From Taishania sp964580465 (lineage in GTDB: Bacteria > Bacteroidota > Bacteroidia > Flavobacteriales_D > Crocinitomicaceae), in contig CAZOKJ010000049.1 of NCBI GenBank assembly GCA_964580465.1, forward strand, positions 1 to 13,868: a stretch of DNA of 13,868 nucleotides, written 5' to 3'. The notes below the pieces were generated by a model. That model ran no database searches. It saw only the letters and a list, made by a program, of their open reading frames with translations, and was not told the DNA's origin. Positions 1 through 6,797 of the stretch are shown here, one piece after another. Position 1 is the stretch's first letter. Every line of letters begins with the position of its first letter. The position numbers were made by a program, and so were the translations under genes.

Positions 1-1
1 C

Positions 2-183
2 TTATAAATCATCAAATGGGCTTCTAATTTTTTCAATATATTTTTGAGATACGTGAGTATATACCTCTGTTGTCCGACTACTGTTGTGATCTTGCTATGT
101 TGAATATGCCGCAATTCAGTTTCTGGTTCTAACAAATGGATTGCAAAAGCGTGAGGCAAACCAATCTGCAAGCCTACATTGTT
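2..183 (-). pseudogene. Tyrosine recombinase (integrase) C-terminal relic
   Basis: Translating the minus strand gives a stretch that lines up with the end of XerC/D-like tyrosine recombinases. One frame reads LPHAFAIHLLEPETELRHIQ, matching the family pattern LRHSFATHLLE..TDLRYIQ. A second frame then reads DHNSSRTTEVYTHVSQKYIE and ends IRSPFDDL before a TAA stop at 2-4. Between the two frames (about 89-99) the spacing is 11 nt where 12 would be expected, so a 1-nt deletion explains the shift. The catalytic Arg of the LRH box is Pro, and the His of the HxLRH box is also not visible. The nucleophile Tyr codon (VYTHV) survives. The 5' limit is uncertain because similarity fades near 165-183. No N-terminal part of the gene can be seen. 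This is a dead remnant, not a working integrase. Confidence 0.8.
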
Positions 184-276
184 AGTGAAAAATTTTTAAA
201 ACAAAAAAACAACTAAATTTTTGGCACAATTTTGGAAGATAGTAGTATAATTGATTATTTTTAAAACCAAAAAAAC
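184..276. other. AT-rich spacer between recombinase relic and first gene
   Basis: This stretch is strongly A/T-rich with several poly-A runs and no coding signal on either strand. It joins the decayed recombinase to the secreted-protein gene and carries the latter's likely promoter. No repeat or attachment-site pair was recognised. Confidence 0.5.
220..253 (+). promoter_or_regulatory. Putative Bacteroidota-type promoter for the 277-909 gene
   Basis: A TTTG at 220-223 and TATAATTG at 246-253 resemble the -33 (TTTG) and -7 (TAnnTTTG) boxes with one mismatch in the -7 box. The 22-nt spacing is slightly long. Transcription would start near 260, leaving a leader of about 15 nt. In an A/T-rich region such matches arise by chance, so this is tentative. 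Confidence 0.3.
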
Positions 277-909
277 ATGCGTTTCATCCTTGTATTCTTC
301 CTTTTAACAGTTGTTAATTACTCGTTTTCTCAGAAGATTTTCACTGGGAAATTGGTCTATTCTATTGAAATAGCTGATACAAACATGCGTTCTTTATTCC
401 CCGCTTCTAAAATGGTAATCTATACCAATGACACCTTGCTTCGCGTGGAAACGAAAACAGAACTTTTGGGTGAACAAGTAATGATTCACCATCTTCAAAA
501 AAATAAGGCTTATTTATTAATAGCAACACCAAAAGGTAAATTTGCTGTTCAAATTCCCGAAAATGAAGCATCTTCTACCGAAAAATACTCCTTTAAAAAA
601 GGAAAAGGAAAGCAAGTGGTAGCTGGCTTAAAATCAAAAATAGTAGTGGTTAAAGCGCATAACTATCAGCAGCAACTGACTTTTGCCTACTATCCTAAAA
701 TTTCCTCTAAGTTCTTACCTGGATTTGAAAGTTTTCCAGGTTTGCTAACTGATTATTATACATTTACAAAAGATGGATTGTATCATCATCAGCTTATTCA
801 AATTGATCAACAACCGGTTTCTCGCGACCTTTTTGGCATTCCAAGCGATTATACAAAAATCAGCATGAGCGATTTTGTTGAAAAAATCATGATCGGAAAT
901 AATGAATAA
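277..909 (+). CDS. Secreted protein of unknown function, DUF4412/GLPGLI-like
   Basis: The 210-residue product begins with a signal peptide: MR, a hydrophobic stretch at residues 3-13, and a likely signal peptidase I site after SFS (residue 18). No lipobox Cys is present, so export to the periplasm or beyond is expected. The mature protein starts with FTGKLVYSIEIAD, then beta-rich segments around residues 45-95 (VIYTNDTLLRVET; KAYLLIATPKGKFAVQI) and a Tyr-rich part near 137-175. An opening strand of the type 'G.l.Y.iei.d' followed by a description of measured or formatted values recalls DUF4412 and GLPGLI-family proteins of Bacteroidota, whose function is unknown. That family link is an inference from pattern only. 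The start is supported by the signal peptide directly after the ATG. The gene stands alone, and 105 nt separate it from the polysaccharide pair, which has its own candidate promoter. Confidence 0.75.
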   Translation: MRFILVFFLLTVVNYSFSQKIFTGKLVYSIEIADTNMRSLFPASKMVIYTNDTLLRVETKTELLGEQVMIHHLQKNKAYLLIATPKGKFAVQIPENEASSTEKYSFKKGKGKQVVAGLKSKIVVVKAHNYQQQLTFAYYPKISSKFLPGFESFPGLLTDYYTFTKDGLYHHQLIQIDQQPVSRDLFGIPSDYTKISMSDFVEKIMIGNNE

Positions 910-952
910 TTTGTAATTGAATACAATAAAATCGACGAATTGGAGTTATTTT

Positions 953-986
953 TTTCGGGAAAATCAATTATAAAATTGTAAATTCG
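953..986 (+). promoter_or_regulatory. Putative promoter of the wzz-like/wzy-like operon
   Basis: TAAATTCG at 979-986 differs at one base from TAnnTTTG, and TTTCG at 953-957 lies 21 nt upstream as a possible -33 box. The predicted start near 992 gives a leader of roughly 22 nt before the ATG at 1015. A small palindrome, CAATT-ATAA-AATTG (965-978), lies between the boxes and could be an operator or chance. Confidence 0.4.
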
Positions 987-1014
987 CGACTCTTATAAAA
1001 CTAAAAATAGGAAA

Positions 1015-2010
1015 ATGAGTGAAAATATCGACCAATTTGAGCAAAATCGCCAAAGTCTAATCGTTTTTATTTGGAAAAATAGAAAAGTAATCATCAGCTT
1101 AACAGCGGCTGGTTTTATTGTTTCTTTGATTGTTTCTTTACTGTTAACACCTATTTTCCGCTCTACAGCCATTGTGTTTCCAACGGCAACAAGTACTGTT
1201 TCCTTTTCTGAACAACGAAATGCAAAAGCTTCATCAATGGACTTTGGTGAAGAGGAACAAGCCGAACAATTAATTCAGATTTTGCAGTCAGCTTCAATTC
1301 GCGATCACATCGTGGAGGAATATAATTTGTACAAACATTATGAAATCAGCATGGATGATGTCAACAAACGTCATAAAATGATGAAAGAGTACAAAAGCAA
1401 TTTCAACTTCACTCGCACGCGCTATGGTTCTATTCAAATCGATGTGTTGGACAAAAATCCAGAATTAGCTGCAACTATGGCCAATCGCATTGTTGATTTG
1501 ATTGACACCATTAAAAATGAAATGATTGAACAACGTACGCAAGAAGCTTTTAAGGTGGCGCAACGTAAAAAAGAAATGTTGGAGTCTGACTTAAAAAAAA
1601 TTAGCTCTAAAATCGATAGTTTGGCCAAAATGGGAGTGATGAACATTGATGCAAGAGCTGGTTTGTACCAAGCATTAGTTGATGCTAAGAATCCAAATGA
1701 AAAAACGGAAATCAAAGAAAAGTTAGCCATCAATGAAAAAGATGGTCCACTTTACGATGAATTAGAGCATTTTCGCAGAGAAAAAATTACCGCTTACGAG
1801 GTCTTTATGGCTATTTATGAACAAGCAGAGTCAGATGCAAATGCGCGATTGAACCATAAATTTATTGTAGAAAAAGCAGTGGTAGCAGATAAAAAAGATA
1901 AGCCTAAACGCTTGATTGTTGTCCTTTTAGGAACATTAGGCACACTGTTCTTTGTGGTATTTACTTTACTAATTCGTGAAAAACTCAATGAGTTGAAACG
2001 TATTGCGTAA
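1015..2010 (+). CDS. Wzz-like polysaccharide chain-length determinant (PCP family)
   Basis: The 331-residue protein has the layout of polysaccharide co-polymerases: a short cytoplasmic N-terminus, a membrane helix at about residues 25-48, a periplasmic region, and a second helix at about 300-320 followed by a short cytoplasmic tail (LIREKLNELKRIA). After the first helix comes the typical Wzz segment with RSTAIVFP, then EEEQAEQLIQILQSASIRDH and LYKHYEI near residues 80-110. Residues about 170-235 are rich in Lys/Glu and predicted coiled coil. No tyrosine-kinase domain is fused. By family knowledge such proteins set the length of polymer made by a Wzy polymerase at the inner membrane. The next gene encodes a Wzy/WaaL-type protein whose ATG overlaps this stop, which supports the role. 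The specific polysaccharide is unknown. Confidence 0.85.
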   Translation: MSENIDQFEQNRQSLIVFIWKNRKVIISLTAAGFIVSLIVSLLLTPIFRSTAIVFPTATSTVSFSEQRNAKASSMDFGEEEQAEQLIQILQSASIRDHIVEEYNLYKHYEISMDDVNKRHKMMKEYKSNFNFTRTRYGSIQIDVLDKNPELAATMANRIVDLIDTIKNEMIEQRTQEAFKVAQRKKEMLESDLKKISSKIDSLAKMGVMNIDARAGLYQALVDAKNPNEKTEIKEKLAINEKDGPLYDELEHFRREKITAYEVFMAIYEQAESDANARLNHKFIVEKAVVADKKDKPKRLIVVLLGTLGTLFFVVFTLLIREKLNELKRIA

Positions 2011-3455
2011 TGCTTTCAACAACAAAAAATAATTGGATTGTATTTTGGAGCGTTTGCTATTTGGCAATTGCTTCGTATCTATTGTGGAATAAAATGGAGT
2101 ACTTGACTTTATTTCCTATAGGTTTACTTGCCATTTATTTTGCCGTATATTATACTGAATACAGTTTTTTATCATTAGCATTTTTAGCACCATTATCCAT
2201 TAATATCGAGGAATACACAGACAGTTTTGGATTGTTCATTCCTACAGAACCGTTGCTTTTTGGGTTTTTAATTTTGTTTTTAGGTCAACATCTATACAAA
2301 AACAGTATCTCTTCACAGGTTTGGAAATCTCCCATTACTTGGACGGTTTTATTCTACTTATTTTGGATTTTCATCAGCTCAATTGTAAGCACCAATCCTA
2401 TCGTTTCCTTTAAGTTTTTATTAGCTCGTATTTGGCTAATTGTACCGGTTCTATTTTTCGGACCAATTATTTTTGAAAAAGAAGCAAATCGTACTCGCTT
2501 TTTATGGCTTTTGTCTATTGGAATGACCTTGGTTATGTTATACACTTTAATAGTGCACGCATCTTATCGTTTTGGAGAAAAGGAAAGCCACTGGGTAATG
2601 TGGCCATTTTTTAAGGATCATACCATTTATGGTGCTTTGGTAGGTTTAATAACACCTGTTGTTTTTGGCTTATACCTTAGAAAAAAACAAAATGCTCTCA
2701 TTCAAGCTGTCTTAATTGGTATTATTGGCATAACTGTCATAGCTCTTTATTTTTCTTATACACGTGCTGCTTGGTTAAGTGTAGCTGCTGCCATTGGTGT
2801 TTATTTTTTAATTCGTTTTAAAATAAAGTTTCAATGGATTTTAAGTGTTGTGTTAGTCGCACTGCTTGTTGTGGCGGCCAGTTGGACACAAATAGAACAG
2901 CAATTAAACAGAAACAAGTACGAACACACGACTGAAAATTTTGGAGAACGATTGCAATCTGCTACGAATGTTTCTACAGATGCTTCCAATTTGGAGCGAA
3001 TCAACAGATGGCAATGTGCGATTGATATGTTCTTAGAAAAACCCATTGTTGGATTCGGTCCAGGTACTTATGCCTTTGAATATGCACGTTTTCAGCGTCC
3101 AGAGAACTTAACGATTATCTCAACAAATTTTGGCAACATGGGAAATGCCCACAGTGAATACTTGGGTGCTTTAGCTGAAATGGGTATTCTCGGTCTACTT
3201 GCTGTTTTAGCAATGGTAGCAGCAATTTTTTACCAATCCATCACGCTCTATAATAAATGGCCGAAGGAAGACACCGCCAATAGAGCCTTAATTATGACCA
3301 TTATTTTATCTTTAACCACGTATTTCGTTCATGCTTTCTTGAACAATTTCTTAGACACTGACAAGGCCTCTATTCCAATTTGGGGTATGTGTGCTATTAT
3401 TATCGCGATGGAGCGTCAGTGGAGGTTAAAACATGCCAAAAAGGAGACTGTCTGA
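2010..3455 (+). CDS. O-antigen ligase/polymerase (Wzy_C/WaaL-type) membrane protein
   Basis: This 481-residue protein is almost wholly hydrophobic, with roughly ten to twelve membrane helices and one long periplasmic loop at about residues 291-392. Features of the Wzy_C/WaaL superfamily are visible: FSYTRAAW at 248-255 ahead of the loop, RINRWQCAIDMF at 330-341, GFGPG at 348-352, and GNAHSEYLGALAEMGILG at 378-395, where His381 matches the conserved loop His. Members either polymerise O-units on undecaprenyl carriers or ligate polysaccharide to an acceptor. Sequence alone does not separate the two. The start overlaps the upstream stop (TAATG), indicating translational coupling with the chain-length regulator, which favours polymerase or an exopolysaccharide role. 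No glycosyltransferases lie nearby. The 3' end overlaps a hairpin used as terminator. Confidence 0.85.
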   Translation: MLSTTKNNWIVFWSVCYLAIASYLLWNKMEYLTLFPIGLLAIYFAVYYTEYSFLSLAFLAPLSINIEEYTDSFGLFIPTEPLLFGFLILFLGQHLYKNSISSQVWKSPITWTVLFYLFWIFISSIVSTNPIVSFKFLLARIWLIVPVLFFGPIIFEKEANRTRFLWLLSIGMTLVMLYTLIVHASYRFGEKESHWVMWPFFKDHTIYGALVGLITPVVFGLYLRKKQNALIQAVLIGIIGITVIALYFSYTRAAWLSVAAAIGVYFLIRFKIKFQWILSVVLVALLVVAASWTQIEQQLNRNKYEHTTENFGERLQSATNVSTDASNLERINRWQCAIDMFLEKPIVGFGPGTYAFEYARFQRPENLTIISTNFGNMGNAHSEYLGALAEMGILGLLAVLAMVAAIFYQSITLYNKWPKEDTANRALIMTIILSLTTYFVHAFLNNFLDTDKASIPIWGMCAIIIAMERQWRLKHAKKETV

Positions 3456-3484
3456 GGTTGTAAATTCCACAAACAATCTCTTTT
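3438..3484 (-). terminator. Bidirectional hairpin terminator between convergent genes
   Basis: The arms are GAGACTGTCTG (3444-3454) and CAAACAATCTC (3470-3480), with a 15-nt loop. In the minus-strand transcript all eleven positions pair, two of them as G-U wobbles, and five U's (3438-3442) come shortly after the stem, so it fits the end of the VOC gene. In the plus-strand transcript the same two positions are C-A mismatches, but a T4 run (3481-3484) follows, so it may also end the polysaccharide operon. The left arm and the minus-strand U tract lie inside the last codons of the O-antigen ligase-like gene. Confidence 0.6.
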
Positions 3485-3501
3485 GTAAGTTCACGCTATC
3501 T

Positions 3502-4569
3502 CTAATCTTTCACTTTATTCAATCCCATTGCACTTAACAACCAGGTTGGTAATGATTTTTCTGGGTTGCGTTTTTTCAAGTTAATGTACCAGCCTAATTT
3601 TTTTAGAACTGGAACCTTGTGTGTTTCTACAAATTCAATCCACGTTCCGTCTTGATCTTCAATGTATGAAAAACGACCTCCGGCTTCGCCCATATCAAAG
3701 GTTTCGCCACTATCCACAGTAAATGGGAAACCTGCTGCTTCGCATTCTTGGCGTAATCCTTCCATGTTGTTGATATCAAAGCACAAATGAATGAAACCCC
3801 AATCACCCCAAAATCTATTTTCGAATTGTTTGCGGCAATCTGTTCTGTCAAGTGATTGAACCAACTCAATTTCTGTTGGTCCCAACAATGGAGCAAAAGC
3901 GCCTTTACGAGCATTCTTATGTGTCAATAAAACGCGTCTAAAACGTCCAGAACCTCCTGGAAGTTGAGCTAAATCTTCAAATTCCCCTGCTACATCATAT
4001 TCGACAACTGAATATTCCAACACGTCTCTGTACAAAGGCAACGCTTTTTCAATATCACTTACACCGATAATTGTGCCTGCTACTCCGCCACATTTACTTG
4101 GATGATTGGTATTTTTAAACCATCCTCTACCATCAACAACCGTGAAGATATTGTCATTAGGATCTTTCACAAAGTATGTTTTCTTTCCATTTGGTCGCTT
4201 TGAAATGGGACCCAAAACAGTTGCTCCATTTGCCAGATGATGTTGATAAGAAGCTTCAATGTCTCGTGATTTAATAAAGCAAGAATACAAGCCATAATCC
4301 CCTAATTGGATGTCAAAGGTTGCTTTTTCTGTAGCTCGTGATTTGTATTGCCAAATTTCAAATCCACCGCCGCCTTCCATACTTAATGCAAGTGTTGCCG
4401 TTCTATTTTGAACGACGCCTCCCGTGTATTTTGTCATTAAAGGAGCATCGGCTGCATCTTCAAAAATTTTCACATTCATGCCGAAGTGTTTTCGGTACCA
4501 TTTCCAAATTTCTTGTACGTTAGGAACTCCAATTCCCATTTGCTGTATTCCACTAATGATTTTTGCCAT
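3502..4569 (-). CDS. VOC superfamily protein with two tandem domains
   Basis: The 355-residue protein carries two vicinal-oxygen-chelate modules, at about residues 5-146 and 162-316, followed by a basic tail. Domain 1 shows the beta-alpha-beta pattern starting GIQQMGIGVPNVQEIWKWY, FEIWQY (Glu71), and YFVKDPNDNIFTVVD. Domain 2 shows GTIIGVSDIEKALPLYRDVL, GFIHLCFD (His261) and YIEDQDGTWIEF (Glu312). His261 and Glu312 could be two metal ligands, but the His usual in the first strand of each domain is missing, so the substrate and even the metal are unclear. The start is the ATG at 4567-4569. An in-frame extension to 4701 would add 44 residues without VOC pattern and run through the promoter. The gene is divergent from metG (139 nt apart) and convergent with the polysaccharide genes. 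It resembles 4-hydroxyphenylpyruvate dioxygenase only in fold and length. Confidence 0.75.
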   Translation of the reverse strand: MAKIISGIQQMGIGVPNVQEIWKWYRKHFGMNVKIFEDAADAPLMTKYTGGVVQNRTATLALSMEGGGGFEIWQYKSRATEKATFDIQLGDYGLYSCFIKSRDIEASYQHHLANGATVLGPISKRPNGKKTYFVKDPNDNIFTVVDGRGWFKNTNHPSKCGGVAGTIIGVSDIEKALPLYRDVLEYSVVEYDVAGEFEDLAQLPGGSGRFRRVLLTHKNARKGAFAPLLGPTEIELVQSLDRTDCRKQFENRFWGDWGFIHLCFDINNMEGLRQECEAAGFPFTVDSGETFDMGEAGGRFSYIEDQDGTWIEFVETHKVPVLKKLGWYINLKKRNPEKSLPTWLLSAMGLNKVKD

Positions 4570-4586
4570 AAATGAATTATTTTGAA

Positions 4587-4621
4587 CAAATATACAGTTA
4601 ATTCGGGTTAAAAAATAGAAA
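4587..4621 (-). promoter_or_regulatory. Putative promoter of the VOC gene
   Basis: Read on the minus strand, TATATTTG (complement of 4587-4594) is a full match to the Bacteroidota -7 box TAnnTTTG. A T-rich run (complement of 4610-4615) lies near the -33 position but is not a good TTTG. The leader to the ATG at 4569 would be only about 10 nt. The metG promoter lies on the other strand about 60 nt away. Confidence 0.5.
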
Positions 4622-4655
4622 AGATGGCTTTTTAAGGGAATAAAAAGAGTAAAAA

Positions 4656-4687
4656 TTTGGATATTGTCGTCTGAAAGTTGAAATTTG
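4656..4687 (+). promoter_or_regulatory. Putative promoter of metG
   Basis: TTTG at 4656-4659, a 20-nt spacer and GAAATTTG at 4680-4687 fit the Bacteroidota promoter pattern with one mismatch in the -7 box. Transcription would start near 4694, about 15 nt before the ATG at 4709. This also argues against a TTG start at 4685, which lies inside the -7 box. Confidence 0.5.
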
Positions 4688-4708
4688 CAAAATAAATTCA
4701 ATCATTGT

Positions 4709-6766
4709 ATGCAAAAGAATAAATATACAGTAACCGCAGCTTTGCCTTATGCAAATGGACCACTACATTTAGGACATGTCGCAGGAGTTTATTTACCAGC
4801 TGATGTATTTGTGCGCTTTTTGCGAATGAATAACCACGATGTAGCTTTTATTTGTGGAAGTGACGAGCATGGTGCTGCTATTACGTTACGTGCAAAAAAA
4901 GAAGGAATTACTCCACAAGAAATTGTAGATAAATACAACCATTTAATTGGTGATTCTTTCCGAAAATTCGATATTTCATTTGATATTTTTCACCGCACTT
5001 CAAGTGAATTGCACCACCAAACAGCTCAAGATTTTTTCAAAGTTTTGGATGCTAATGGTGCTTTCACAAAGGAAAGTAGCGAACAATATTACGACGAAGA
5101 ATACAAACAGTTTTTAGCTGATAGATACATTACAGGTGAATGTCCAAAATGTCATGCTGCGGGTGCTTATGGTGACCAATGTGAAAAATGTGGTACATCT
5201 TTAAGTCCTTTGGATTTAATCAATCCTATTTCTACGTTAAGTGGAAAAGCACCTGTTTTAAAGCAAACATCACACTGGTATTTGCCAATGGAACGTCACG
5301 AAGAATGGTTGCGTGAGTGGATTCAAACAGGAAAATTGGATGGTGTGCAACAACACGATCCTAAAAAATGGAAAAACCACGTGGTTGGTCAGTGCATGTC
5401 GTGGATTGATGGTGGATTACGTCCTCGTGCAATGACGCGCGACTTGGAATGGGGTGTAAAAGTTCCGCTTCCAGATAGCGAAGGAAAGGTTCTTTACGTT
5501 TGGTTGGATGCTCCAATTGGCTACATTTCAGCTACTAAGCAATGGGCAATGGACAACGGTAAAAATTGGGAAGATTATTGGACTGCTCCTGATAGAAAAT
5601 TGGTGCATTTCATTGGTAAAGACAACATCGTTTTCCATAGCATCATTTTCCCAATCTTATTGAAAAGCCATGGAGGTTTGATTTTACCAGACAACGTTCC
5701 TGCGTATGAATTCTTGAATTTGGAAGGAGAGAAATTCTCAACTTCTCGCAATTGGGCAGTGTGGTTACACGAATACATTGAGCGTTACCCAACAAAAATA
5801 GACGAATTAAAATATGTTTTAAACTCCATCGCACCAGAAAGTAAAGACAGCGAATTTACTTGGAAAGATTACCAAGCACGTGTAAACAATGAACTTGCTG
5901 ACATCTTGGGTAACTTTGTCAATCGTGCGTTAGTATTGACTCAAAAATACTATGACGGTAAAGTTCCAGCATTGGGAACTTTAACGGCAGAAGACGAAGC
6001 TGTTTTAGCTGAAATGAAAGCTATTCCAGCGCGCATAAGTCAACACATTTATGATTACAAATTGAGAGAAGCACAGCAAGAAGCGATGAACTTGGCTCGT
6101 TTGGGGAATAAATACTTAGCAGACACGGAGCCTTGGAAGTTGGTAAAAGAAAATCCTGCTCGTGTGGAAACGATTATGAACATTGCATTGCAAATCACTG
6201 CCAATTTGAGCATCATTTTGCAGCCTTTCTTGCCGCAAACAGCTACTAAATTAGCTGCATTCTTAAATTGCTCTTTCCATTCTTGGGAAGATGCAGGTCG
6301 CTCTGATTTATTAGCAACAGGTCATCAAACAGCAAAACCTGAAATTTTATTTACAAAAATTGAAGATACCATGGTAGAACAAGAAGTGGAATTGTTGAAA
6401 AACAGCAATGTTACAGAAACAGCTTTCCCTGAACAAAAACCAGCAACATCTTTCGATGATTTCACAAAAATGGACATCCGTTTGGGAACAATTTTGGAGG
6501 CTGAAAAGGTTGAAAAAGCGGATAAGTTGTTAAAACTTTTAGTTGACACAGGTATTGACAAACGTACCATTGTTTCAGGTATTGCAGCTCATTACAAACC
6601 AGAAGAAGTAGTTGGAAAAACAGTTGCAGTCTTGTTAAACTTAGAGCCAAGAAAAATTCGTGGTGTAGAATCACAAGGAATGATTTTAATGGCTGAAGAT
6701 GCTGATGGACAGTTGAGTTTCATGGTTCCAGAAAAAGGTTTTGGTGCCGGATCTGAAATAAGATAA
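4709..6766 (+). CDS. metG: Methionyl-tRNA synthetase
   Basis: The 685-residue enzyme attaches methionine to tRNA-Met in the cytoplasm, using ATP. The class I signature PLHLGH lies at residues 18-23 and the KMSKS loop appears as KFSTS at 342-346. A knuckle with four cysteines (C145, C148, C158, C161) in the connective region fits a zinc site. SDEHG at 51-55 and DAPIGYISATKQW near 267-279 are conserved core motifs. An anticodon-binding helical region follows, then a linker, and a C-terminal tRNA-binding domain (EMAP/Trbp111-like) covers about 582-685, including MDIRLGTILEAEKV and RGVESQGMILMA. Length agrees with long MetRS forms carrying this domain. The ATG at 4709 was chosen because the family begins with TVTAALPYANGPLHLGH. 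An in-frame TTG eight codons earlier overlaps the promoter. A lipoprotein gene begins 31 nt after the stop. Confidence 0.97.
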   Translation: MQKNKYTVTAALPYANGPLHLGHVAGVYLPADVFVRFLRMNNHDVAFICGSDEHGAAITLRAKKEGITPQEIVDKYNHLIGDSFRKFDISFDIFHRTSSELHHQTAQDFFKVLDANGAFTKESSEQYYDEEYKQFLADRYITGECPKCHAAGAYGDQCEKCGTSLSPLDLINPISTLSGKAPVLKQTSHWYLPMERHEEWLREWIQTGKLDGVQQHDPKKWKNHVVGQCMSWIDGGLRPRAMTRDLEWGVKVPLPDSEGKVLYVWLDAPIGYISATKQWAMDNGKNWEDYWTAPDRKLVHFIGKDNIVFHSIIFPILLKSHGGLILPDNVPAYEFLNLEGEKFSTSRNWAVWLHEYIERYPTKIDELKYVLNSIAPESKDSEFTWKDYQARVNNELADILGNFVNRALVLTQKYYDGKVPALGTLTAEDEAVLAEMKAIPARISQHIYDYKLREAQQEAMNLARLGNKYLADTEPWKLVKENPARVETIMNIALQITANLSIILQPFLPQTATKLAAFLNCSFHSWEDAGRSDLLATGHQTAKPEILFTKIEDTMVEQEVELLKNSNVTETAFPEQKPATSFDDFTKMDIRLGTILEAEKVEKADKLLKLLVDTGIDKRTIVSGIAAHYKPEEVVGKTVAVLLNLEPRKIRGVESQGMILMAEDADGQLSFMVPEKGFGAGSEIR

Positions 6767-6797
6767 TCATTTCGTCGTTTTAATAAAAAAAACGGTG

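Noticed and set aside
1..276. Attachment site or intact mobile element at the left edge
   Set aside because: Only a decayed integrase end is visible; no direct repeat, tRNA gene or further element gene was found in the window.
919..934. Short inverted repeat TTGTA...TACAA after the first secreted-protein gene
   Set aside because: A five-base A/T-rich stem is expected by chance in this spacer.
3502..4569. Annotation as 4-hydroxyphenylpyruvate dioxygenase (hppD)
   Set aside because: The fold and length agree, but the conserved iron ligand His of the second-domain first strand is missing, as is the typical C-terminal HPPD signature.
4570..4701. 44-residue N-terminal extension of the VOC protein
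   Set aside because: The added residues show no VOC pattern and the stretch contains both divergent promoters; the ATG at 4569 fits the family start.
6776..6794. Inverted repeat CGTTTT...AAAACG between metG and the lipoprotein gene
   Set aside because: It is a 6-bp, A/T-dominated stem with no T tract after it on the plus strand, and both genes run the same way, so it is unlikely to be a terminator.
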